Shown here one piece after another: positions 7,098 to 12,286 of a stretch of DNA of 12,286 bases. Each line of letters opens with the position of its first letter. The stretch's first letter is position 1. The stretch comes from Prosthecobacter debontii (GTDB lineage: Bacteria > Verrucomicrobiota > Verrucomicrobiia > Verrucomicrobiales > Akkermansiaceae): positions 1 to 12,286 of the forward strand of contig CAMCYT010000065.1 of NCBI GenBank assembly GCA_945885485.1, written 5' to 3'. Made by a program: the position numbers and the translations under genes. Under the pieces are notes generated by a model. The model ran no database searches and was not told the origin of the DNA. It saw only the letters and a program-made list of their open reading frames with translations.

Positions 7098-8378
7098 TTA
7101 CTTACGTTTGGAAAGAACCGCGGCTTCGTATTTCTGGGTTTCTTTGACCCAGTTCATGCCGACGGGGACATTTTGCATTTCGCAATATTGATCCCAGACA
7201 TCGCCCCATGGCATGGATTTGAGTTCTTCCATGAGCGAGAGGCGGGTGGTGAGGTCGCCGGATTTTTCTGCTTCGCGAAGTGCAGCGGGTTCTAACAGCG
7301 CGATGAGGAGAGATTTCAACGTGTTGCGCGTGCCGATGGTCCATGCCGCGATGCGGTTGATGCTGGCGTCGAAGAAATCTAGGCCGATGTGGGTGCGGGA
7401 AAGGAGATTGTCGCGAACCAAGGCGGAGGCGATGCCTTGGAGTGAGTCGTCGAGAGTGACGACGTGATCGCTATCCCAACGCACGCCACGACTGACGTGG
7501 AGCAGGATTTCCGGAACGAACATCAAAGCGGAACCCAGTTTATCAGCGATGGTTTCCGTGGGGTGGAAATGGCCGGCGTCGAGGCAGAGGAGTTTTTGGT
7601 TTTTCACGGCGTAGCCCATGTAGAATTCGTGGGAGCCGACGACGTAGCTTTCACTACCGATGCCGAATAATTTGCATTCCACAGCATCGAGCATGTGTTT
7701 GGGATTTTGCTTTTTGGAGAAAATCTTATCGAGGGATTTTTCGAGGCGCTGGCGTGGTGAGACGCGATCAACGGGAGAGTCTTTATAACCATCGGGAATC
7801 CAAACGTTCATGACGCAGGGTGAGCCGAGCGCCTTGCCCATTGCTGCGGAAATGTCGCGTGAGCGCTGGCAATGCTCGATCCAGAAATCGCGGATGCCTT
7901 TGTTAGAATGGGAGAGGGTGAAACCATCTGCGGCTTTTGGGTGAGAGAAACAAGTTGGGTTGAAATCCATGCCTATCTTGTTCGACTTCGCCCAATCGAT
8001 CCAGTTTTTGAAATGTTTAGGCTCGATTTGATCGCGATCCACATTTTTACCACCGAACTCGCCGTAGAATGCATGGAGGTTGAGGCGATGTTTGCCAGGA
8101 ATGAGGGAAAGTGCTTTGTCGAGATCTGCGCGGAGCTCATCCGGAGTGCGGGCTTTGCCTAGATAGTTTCCAGTCACCGCGATTCCGCCGCTAAGGCCTT
8201 CGCTGGTGGTTTCGAATCCACCAACATCGTCGCCCTGCCAGCAGTGGAGAGAAATCGGGATGGTCGCGAGTTTCTTCATCACCGCATCTGTATCTACGCC
8301 CATATCGGCGTAGCGTTGTTTTGCTGCTGTGTAGTTGGGGGAAGTGGCCTTGAGCTGTGCTTTGGTGCGTTTCGACAT
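7098..8378 (-). CDS. rhaA: L-rhamnose isomerase
   Basis: 426 residues with the start at the ATG at 8378; E. coli RhaA has 419. It converts L-rhamnose to L-rhamnulose in the cytoplasm, using two divalent metal ions on a TIM barrel. Similarity to E. coli RhaA is high throughout: SLHCWQGDDVGGFE at 43-56, TGNYLGKAR at 69-77, MDFNPTCFSHP at 137-147, LCLDAGHFHPTE at 264-275, RWDSDHVV at 300-307, GLDFFDASINRIAAW at 332-346. The metal and catalytic residues known from the E. coli structure are all present: E234, D267, H294 and D334 for one metal, and H270, D302 and D304 for the second. The frame stays open 46 codons further upstream, but that extension is unlike RhaA and was rejected. It lies between the glycosylase-like gene (85-bp gap) and rhaT (35-bp gap). 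Confidence 0.97.
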   Translation of the reverse strand: MSKRTKAQLKATSPNYTAAKQRYADMGVDTDAVMKKLATIPISLHCWQGDDVGGFETTSEGLSGGIAVTGNYLGKARTPDELRADLDKALSLIPGKHRLNLHAFYGEFGGKNVDRDQIEPKHFKNWIDWAKSNKIGMDFNPTCFSHPKAADGFTLSHSNKGIRDFWIEHCQRSRDISAAMGKALGSPCVMNVWIPDGYKDSPVDRVSPRQRLEKSLDKIFSKKQNPKHMLDAVECKLFGIGSESYVVGSHEFYMGYAVKNQKLLCLDAGHFHPTETIADKLGSALMFVPEILLHVSRGVRWDSDHVVTLDDSLQGIASALVRDNLLSRTHIGLDFFDASINRIAAWTIGTRNTLKSLLIALLEPAALREAEKSGDLTTRLSLMEELKSMPWGDVWDQYCEMQNVPVGMNWVKETQKYEAAVLSKRK

Positions 8379-8428
8379 GAGTAATAGATTGAGGTTTGGC
8401 GGGGTGGGTGAGCAGTCTATTTCTACGT

Positions 8429-8446
8429 CGATTAAAAAAACAATCG
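8429..8446. promoter_or_regulatory. Small dyad in the gap upstream of rhaA
   Basis: CGATT at 8429-8433 and AATCG at 8442-8446 flank an 8-bp A-rich centre. It lies about 50-70 bp upstream of the rhaA start and 18 bp after the end of the previous gene. It could be an operator or, read on the minus strand, a weak stem with a T-rich loop. A run of seven G (8455-8461) sits beside it at the end of the upstream gene. Function is unknown. Confidence 0.3.
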
Positions 8447-8463
8447 TTTTGTTTGGGGGGGAA

Positions 8464-9369
8464 TCATCGAAGAACCACTCGCTGAATTGCGGTGATGAGC
8501 TTTGTGCGTAGTTCAATCGCTAAAAAAGCGAGTCGGCGTTGTTCGATTTCGTAGTCTCTGCGTCCTTCAGGAGTTTCGATTTTAATGGGCTTAACGTTCC
8601 AGGCAGAGAGGTCGTAGGGACTGGCGCGCATGTCGAGATCGCGGAGTTGACTGGCGAGGAGGAAGGTTTCTAGTAATAGCTCAGAGCAGACCCATGGCAT
8701 GGATTTTGCAGCCCATTTGTAGAGATCCATGTTGGCATGAACGCAGCCTGGCTGCTCGTTTTTGAGGCGGGTATCGAGGCTGAGTGGATGACGATTCAGC
8801 GGCTTCGCATCGTTCGCAAAAAACCGAAACGCGTCGTAATGCGTGCAGGTGATAGAACGAGAACTGACAAGATCATCGATCTCTGCTTGAGGTAAACGTA
8901 GCGGAGCGATCGCTGCATGACGAATTTCCTCAGCACGGTAAACCATTGCCCATTCGTGTAAGCCATGGCATGCAAAGTTCGGGACGTGTCGCTGCGTGGC
9001 TTCCAATAGCTCGACAATCCATTGTAGCCGTTGGCGTTCTTTTTCGTCCATCAATTCGAGGTCGAGATAACAGCGATCTGCATCGATGCGATAGCGGCGA
9101 TTTTTCAACTGGATGGGTAAAGTTTCCAAATCAGAGAATTGTAAAACCGTGCCGTAGCCGGGTTGCCATTGTTCCATCAGAGCGATGGGGTAGGGGTAGT
9201 AATTGAAGAGGAAATCTTCGACCGGATGCTTTTCATCGCGATCTCTGCGCTGTCGTGGGCCGGCGGTGAAAGTGGTTGCGATATCGAAGTGATTTTGAGC
9301 CAAATCTCGCCACTCGGTCTCACTAAAGGTTCGATATTTCTCTGCTGCAACGTTCATCTGTGGCGCCAT
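8464..9369 (-). CDS. Conserved protein of the family labelled '3-methyladenine DNA glycosylase'
   Basis: 301 residues, soluble. It matches from memory a conserved bacterial family, common in actinobacteria, whose members are often named 3-methyladenine DNA glycosylase although I see none of the motifs of Tag, AlkA or AAG. Family blocks are all here: HPVEDFLFNYYPY at 48-60, ACHGLHEWAMVY at 133-144, CTHYDAFRFF at 175-184, QPGCVHANMDLYKWA at 206-220, and LDMRASPYDL at 245-254. The many conserved H, D, E and Y residues suggest an enzyme, but no reaction can be assigned. The start is the ATG at 9369; a second ATG at codon 5 is possible, and neither has a Shine-Dalgarno. It lies 85 bp upstream of rhaA on the same strand, so it may be the first gene of the rhamnose operon. 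Why a repair-type protein would be there is unclear. Confidence 0.82.
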   Translation of the reverse strand: MAPQMNVAAEKYRTFSETEWRDLAQNHFDIATTFTAGPRQRRDRDEKHPVEDFLFNYYPYPIALMEQWQPGYGTVLQFSDLETLPIQLKNRRYRIDADRCYLDLELMDEKERQRLQWIVELLEATQRHVPNFACHGLHEWAMVYRAEEIRHAAIAPLRLPQAEIDDLVSSRSITCTHYDAFRFFANDAKPLNRHPLSLDTRLKNEQPGCVHANMDLYKWAAKSMPWVCSELLLETFLLASQLRDLDMRASPYDLSAWNVKPIKIETPEGRRDYEIEQRRLAFLAIELRTKLITAIQRVVLR

Positions 9370-9465
9370 TGAATCAAAAAATGACGAAGAAGCAAAATTT
9401 TACCTTGCGCGTGATTATGATAGGCGGTTACTTCTTGCGTCCACCGAAAGGCGGAAACATCCAAA

Positions 9466-9542
9466 CGCGGGATGGAGAAGTCAGGTATCTCGTCAGGCTC
9501 ATAACCTGAAGATCGTAGGTTCAAATCCTGCTCCCGCAACCA
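9466..9542 (+). tRNA. Initiator tRNA-fMet (CAT), CCA encoded
   Basis: A 77-nt cloverleaf folds cleanly: acceptor stem 9466-9472 with 9532-9538, D arm with GGAG/TCTC-type pairing, anticodon loop CTCATAA (CAT at 9499-9501), T arm with GGTTCAAATCC, discriminator A, and an encoded CCA at 9540-9542. Two initiator hallmarks are present: the first acceptor position is an unpaired C1 with A72, and the D stem has the A11-U24 pair. The anticodon stem is TCAGG/CCTGA, so only two of the usual three G-C pairs next to the loop are kept and position 29-41 is A-U. A TATGAT at 9416-9421 could be a -10 box, but no matching -35 box is seen. It is the only plus-strand gene between minus-strand operons. Confidence 0.97.
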
Positions 9543-9545
9543 ATG

Positions 9546-9588
9546 AAAGCCGTTGACTCTTAAGGAGTTAACGGCTTTCTCCTTTTCT
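9546..9588 (+). terminator. Rho-independent terminator of tRNA-fMet
   Basis: Starting 4 nt after the CCA end, AAAGCCGTTGACTC (9546-9559) pairs with GAGTTAACGGCTTT (9565-9578) around a 5-nt loop. That is 14 pairs with a single G-U. A pyrimidine-rich tail with TTTT (9583-9586) follows. Strength and position fit an intrinsic terminator for the tRNA transcript. Confidence 0.88.
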
Positions 9589-10059
9589 GGCTGCGGCCAG
9601 TGAGATCGAAAATTTACCCAGGTCTAACCGAGCAAAAAAATACCGCGCTTATGCCCTAGATTCGAACATTCATGGCTATGGCAGATATAGTTATTCCAAA
9701 TGTGCCATTCTTGGATTCATGCGTTTTTAGGCAGAGGATCTGGAATGGGTTTTGACGAATCCTCATGGACTCAGCTAAAGTACCCTGCCCATTCGCAGCG
9801 AAGGGACGGGGCAGCCAACTGCGCACATGGATTTAGCGATCGCCAAAACTTGATTTGACCGAATTCTCCGGAAGACAGCACGGCACTCGGAGGGCAGCTT
9901 CAGCGCATGGCCGCCGACGAGATTGGCGAAGACGGCGAAGTTGCAGAAGCAATAGGCGCCGTGGAGGAAGCCGACGGATGTTAGGAGTAAAGCGGCGTGG
10001 AGGCGAGGAGTTTCCTGGTAAGGGGAATTGAATCACCAGCAGGATGCCGATTCCTCGTT
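9589..10059. other. Intergenic region with dyads, no convincing gene
   Basis: About 470 bp between the tRNA terminator and the oxidoreductase stop. Three imperfect dyads can be seen: TCCAA/TTGGA near 9700, GAGGAT (9734-9739) with ATCCTC (9759-9764), and CTGCCC (9785-9790) with GGGCAG (9809-9814) enclosing TTCGC/GCGAA (9792-9802). On the minus strand a frame is open from 10032 to a TAG at 9775, 85 codons, with a hydrophobic stretch at its start (LHAALLLTSVGFLHGAYCF), but it has no start codon at its beginning and follows a stop at 10033-10035. It may be a decayed membrane-protein gene or chance. No copy of the tRNA 3' end is found here, so there is no evidence for an attachment site. Confidence 0.55.
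9785..9814. repeat. Nested inverted repeat
   Basis: Outer arms CTGCCC (9785-9790) and GGGCAG (9809-9814) enclose a second palindrome, TTCGC-A-GCGAA (9792-9802). No U-run follows. It lies about 240 bp downstream of the oxidoreductase stop, which is far for its terminator. It could be part of a dispersed palindromic element; that cannot be judged from one copy. Confidence 0.4.
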
Positions 10060-11190
10060 TTAGGAGAGGGTGAACTCGGGGAGGTGGATGATTTTGCCTC
10101 CCTGCTGGGCGGATTCGTGGGCGAGGATGCCGGTGCAGGTGATGTTGGCGGACTGGACGGCGTTCGGGTAGCCCTCGCCGTTTCCGCGGAGGAGTTCGAT
10201 AAACTGGTGGGCGAGGTGCGGGTGGGATCCGCCGTGGCCGCCGCCTTGGGTGAAGGAAAGGTGCTCTGCGCCGTCATCGCTACCGTAGACGCCGCCGGTG
10301 GTGAACGGGGCGATTTCGTCGGGAAGGAGGTGGGCGTAATCCGGGCTCTCGACTTTTTCGGGAATTTCCGGCTCGGGCTTTTTCGCAGTGTGAACGACGA
10401 GAGGTTCGCCTTCGATCAGCGGCCACTCGACCGATTTCTTGGTTCCGTAAACTTCGAAAGATTCGCGGTATTGGCGGGCGACGTCGAAGAGTGAGCGATA
10501 AACGAGCGCGGATAGGTCGGAGTCTTTGAATTTGATGTGGCAGGTTTCGATGGCGTATGGGGAGCCGTAGCAAGCGTGCATTTCTTCGCTGATGCTGCCG
10601 GACGCAAAGCAGGAGACGTATTCGGCCTGGTTGCGGGCGAGGCCGAGGACGGGGCCGACGCAGTGGGTGGCGTAGTGCATGGGCGGGAGGCCGGGCCAAT
10701 ATCCGGGCCAGCCTTCCATATCCTGCTGGTGGGAGGCTTTGAGAAATTGGAGTTTGCCGAGTTCGCCTTTGTCGTAGAGTTCCTTCATGAAGAGGAACTC
10801 GCGGGCGTAGACGACGGTCTCCATCATCATGTATTTGAGTCCGGTGGACTTGCAAACTTCGACGATCCTGCGGCAGTCATCGACCGAGGTCGCCATCGGG
10901 ACGGTGCAGGCGACGTGTTTTCCTGCTTCTAGGGCGGCGATGGTGTGGGCTGCATGGTCGGGGATTGCGGTATTGATGTGGATGGCATCGATCTCGGGAT
11001 CGGCGAGGAGATCGGCGTAGTCCGTGTAGCGCTTTTCAACGCCGTATTTGTCGCCGACCTCGTTGAGTTGGGATTCGGTGCGCTGGCAGATGGCGGCCAA
11101 TTCAGCGTTCGGGTGGCGCTGGTAGATAGGGATGAATTCGGCGCCGAAGCCGAGGCCGACGATTGCGATATTTGGTTTGGATGCGGACAT
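10060..11190 (-). CDS. Gfo/Idh/MocA-family oxidoreductase lacking the usual EKP lysine
   Basis: 376 residues, no signal peptide, so cytoplasmic. The N-terminal Rossmann domain (about 6-125) has the dinucleotide loop GLGFGAEF at 12-19. The C-terminal alpha/beta domain carries HYATH at 172-176 and a conserved GHGGSHPHL at 319-327. In most family members the first domain ends with C-E-K-P and the lysine is catalytic; here it reads C95-T-V-P-M-A, so the E and K are replaced by T96 and V97. The two histidines may supply the acid/base function, or the enzyme may not be a standard dehydrogenase; this is inference. The substrate is unknown, probably a sugar or sugar-like compound. Codons are richer in G+C than those of the genes left of the tRNA. 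It stands alone, with 207 bp of upstream sequence carrying tandem repeats. Confidence 0.9.
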   Translation of the reverse strand: MSASKPNIAIVGLGFGAEFIPIYQRHPNAELAAICQRTESQLNEVGDKYGVEKRYTDYADLLADPEIDAIHINTAIPDHAAHTIAALEAGKHVACTVPMATSVDDCRRIVEVCKSTGLKYMMMETVVYAREFLFMKELYDKGELGKLQFLKASHQQDMEGWPGYWPGLPPMHYATHCVGPVLGLARNQAEYVSCFASGSISEEMHACYGSPYAIETCHIKFKDSDLSALVYRSLFDVARQYRESFEVYGTKKSVEWPLIEGEPLVVHTAKKPEPEIPEKVESPDYAHLLPDEIAPFTTGGVYGSDDGAEHLSFTQGGGHGGSHPHLAHQFIELLRGNGEGYPNAVQSANITCTGILAHESAQQGGKIIHLPEFTLS

Positions 11191-11264
11191 GATTTGGAAG
11201 GTGACAGGTTCTCAATACTGCCATGGTGTGGCGAGCATTAGTGATATGTTGTGGCATTGCGGCG

Positions 11265-11313
11265 GGGTGACAACCACTAGAACGGGTGACAAACGGGTGA
11301 CAAACAGGTGACG
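11265..11313. repeat. Tandem 11-bp repeats (AACGGGTGACA) upstream of the oxidoreductase
   Basis: AACGGGTGACA at 11281-11291 and 11292-11302 is followed by AACAGGTGACG at 11303-11313, a period of 11 bp. A further GGGTGACAA core lies at 11265-11273, 19 bp before the next core. Read on the minus strand each full core is TTGTCACC. The array is 75-125 bp upstream of the oxidoreductase start. One turn of the helix per unit suits cooperative binding of a regulator on one face, but TTGTCA also resembles a -35 box. No regulator gene is near. Confidence 0.6.
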
Positions 11314-11397
11314 CCGTTTCGAACCCCGCCAGAGCTGGAATTGCCAGTCACGCCGTTGGCGGTGAGCCAATTGGCGTAGGATGCGGGCACTGGCGCA
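11290..11397 (-). other. Possible short coding remnant in the oxidoreductase upstream region
   Basis: In the minus strand, one frame downstream of the 11398 stop reads 'PASYANWLTANGVTG' and then a short Ser/Gly-rich tail, ending at a TAG near 11279. A 'W..ANGVTG' phrase resembles the segment that precedes DGDG-type calcium repeats near the C-terminus of exported verrucomicrobial proteins, from memory. It has no start of its own and the calcium repeat is absent, so at most it is a fragment. The 207-bp gap otherwise holds the tandem repeats and an inverted TTGGC/GCCAA near 11353-11371. Confidence 0.22.
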
Positions 11398-12105
11398 TTA
11401 ATCCTTCTTTTCGGGATCGGCGTCCCGAAAGTCAGGGAAGCCTTGGATACGTGGAACGTTGCTTCCTGGGGCTTGAAGAATGAAAAGGACGCTGCGGCTG
11501 CGAGGGTCATGGAACCAGTTGGTTTCACAAAGAGGTTCGGGGCGCTCTTTTCCAGGCGCGACAAATTGAATGTTCACGTGGTATTCCTCCAAGCGGCTGG
11601 CTGGCTCATCAAGAATCTGTCGCGAGTTGGGATTGATCACGAGCTTCCGCGTGCCGACGATGCCGCCCACCTTGTTTTGAGTGAGATTGAACCAGAGCAT
11701 CTGGCCGGGTTTGAAGTTCGCAGCATTTGCGTCGACGACCTGCATTTTCACTGGCGCTACCTTGTTTGCGGGGTCGCTGGAGACGATGAGATAGAAATCG
11801 CGGATTGATTCGGCGATCGCGGCGACGGGTGCACCTGCCGGAACCACAGCAGCCTCACCCTTGGCTGGGGTGGGCGGCGCCGTGGGCAGCAATGCAAGGT
11901 TAAGCGCTTCCGGACTGACTTCATAAACGGGGGAAAACCCCATGCGGGTGAGCTCGACTTCCTGGGCAGTCTTGCCATCGAACAGTTGCAGGGTCTTCAG
12001 ATCGCTCTCTGGTGCTGCGATAAAAAGGATACGACAGGTGCGGGTGGATTTTCCCGCCGCAGTGGCGGCAAGGCTGAGGATCAAGAGAAAAAGGGCGGCA
12101 CGCAT
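11398..12105 (-). CDS. Exported protein of unknown function
   Basis: I do not recognise this 235-residue protein. The N-terminus is a clear Sec signal: a basic start (MRAALF), a hydrophobic run LFLLILSLAATAAG at 5-18, and a likely cleavage near residues 16-18. The mature part looks like a beta-rich globular domain, interrupted at about 74-95 by a Pro/Ala-rich linker. No active-site motif, lipobox or membrane anchor is seen, and there is one Cys early in the mature part (C24) and one late (C193). The protein ends with a charged tail (DPEKKD). The start at 12105 places the signal at the very N-terminus, and no Shine-Dalgarno is visible. It begins 40 bp after the stop of the partial gene at the right edge, so the two are probably one operon. 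Confidence 0.8.
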   Translation of the reverse strand: MRAALFLLILSLAATAAGKSTRTCRILFIAAPESDLKTLQLFDGKTAQEVELTRMGFSPVYEVSPEALNLALLPTAPPTPAKGEAAVVPAGAPVAAIAESIRDFYLIVSSDPANKVAPVKMQVVDANAANFKPGQMLWFNLTQNKVGGIVGTRKLVINPNSRQILDEPASRLEEYHVNIQFVAPGKERPEPLCETNWFHDPRSRSVLFILQAPGSNVPRIQGFPDFRDADPEKKD

Positions 12106-12145
12106 GGCAAGATCAGGATTTTTTCAAGGTTGAGGCAAGACGGCA

Positions 12146-12286
12146 TCATATTTCAGAGTCGTTCAACCAGCGGAAAGAGATGGTTTCATATCGCCGGCCG
12201 AAGATGAGATTGTCAGCATCCGTGGGCAGGGTGGTGATTTCAGGTGCGTCCGTGGTGGGATCCACGAAGTCGCGGGTGCGCCGGAC
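12146..12286 (-). CDS. C-terminal end of an unidentified protein (cut by window edge)
   Basis: A minus-strand frame enters from the right edge and ends with TGA at 12148-12146, giving the last 46 residues. It reads like the tail of a folded, mainly beta protein (RRTRDFVDP near the start, NLIFGRRYETISFRWLNDSEI at the end, split by an acidic and threonine-rich stretch). No motif is diagnostic. It is called because the frame is open to the edge, its codons are G+C-rich like its neighbours, and the next gene on the same strand begins 40 bp later. It may encode another envelope or exported protein, given that neighbour, but that is inference. Confidence 0.6.
   Translation of the reverse strand, partial: VRRTRDFVDPTTDAPEITTLPTDADNLIFGRRYETISFRWLNDSEI

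Noticed and set aside
8379..8516. Upstream 46-codon extension of rhaA
   Set aside because: It overlaps the 3' end of the glycosylase-like gene and has no similarity to RhaA N-termini; the ATG at 8378 gives near-identical numbering of all metal ligands to E. coli RhaA.
9466..9542. Elongator tRNA-Met or tRNA-Ile (CAT anticodon)
   Set aside because: The C1/A72 mismatch and the A11-U24 pair identify an initiator.
9981..10494. Overlapping frames on both strands around the 3' end of the oxidoreductase
   Set aside because: They are low-complexity (Ser/Pro/Thr on one strand, Gly/Val on the other), mirror the real gene and show no recognisable motif.
10280..10855. 191-codon open frame on the minus strand
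   Set aside because: It lies entirely inside the oxidoreductase gene in another frame and is very Arg/Pro-rich, the usual sign of a shadow frame in G+C-rich DNA.
9543..12286. Integrative element attachment site downstream of the tRNA
   Set aside because: No second copy of the tRNA 3' end and no integrase were found within the window.

Overview
The window looks like a piece of a chromosome from a Verrucomicrobiota bacterium, probably Verrucomicrobiales. This is an inference from protein resemblance and gene content (MreB/MreC, an RhaA/RhaT pair with an enlarged RhaT, a CTVP-type Gfo/Idh oxidoreductase, small exported proteins of no known family). No rRNA or clade-specific marker is present to prove it. 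None of the gene starts inspected has a convincing Shine-Dalgarno sequence.

Layout, left to right. (1) 1-1294, minus strand: mreB followed by the start of mreC, which runs off the left edge; this is the rod-shape (elongasome) locus. An AT-rich upstream region with a 10-bp direct repeat lies before it. (2) 1532-3927, minus strand: a calcineurin-like phosphoesterase and, upstream of it, a long biosynthetic threonine ammonia-lyase (IlvA), the first step of isoleucine synthesis. (3) 4014-5305, plus strand: a tight three-gene operon of unknown role, made of a two-helix membrane protein, a two-helix protein with a PH-like C-terminal domain, and a YbjN-family protein. It is divergent from ilvA and ends at a striking hairpin built of 7-bp repeats. 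(4) 5425-9369, minus strand: a probable operon whose transcription order is a conserved protein of the family often labelled '3-methyladenine DNA glycosylase', then L-rhamnose isomerase (rhaA), then an L-rhamnose/H+ symporter (rhaT) with a roughly 155-residue insertion. (5) 9466-9588, plus strand: initiator tRNA-fMet followed by a strong hairpin terminator. (6) 9589-10059: about 470 bp without a convincing gene, holding several dyads and one start-less open frame. (7) 10060-12286, minus strand, visibly richer in G+C: a Gfo/Idh/MocA oxidoreductase with an 11-bp tandem repeat in its upstream region, a secreted protein of unknown function, and the last 46 residues of another unknown protein.

How the genes fit together. 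Region 4 imports L-rhamnose and isomerises it to L-rhamnulose; the kinase and aldolase that would complete the pathway are not here. Regions 1 to 3 are mostly housekeeping (cell shape, isoleucine, phosphoester hydrolysis) apart from the uncharacterised membrane/YbjN operon. The segment right of the tRNA looks more accessory. I see no transposase, integrase, CRISPR array or phage gene. The least explained items are the RhaT insertion, the YbjN operon, the glycosylase-like gene next to rhaA, the heptad hairpin and the 11-bp repeats before the oxidoreductase.
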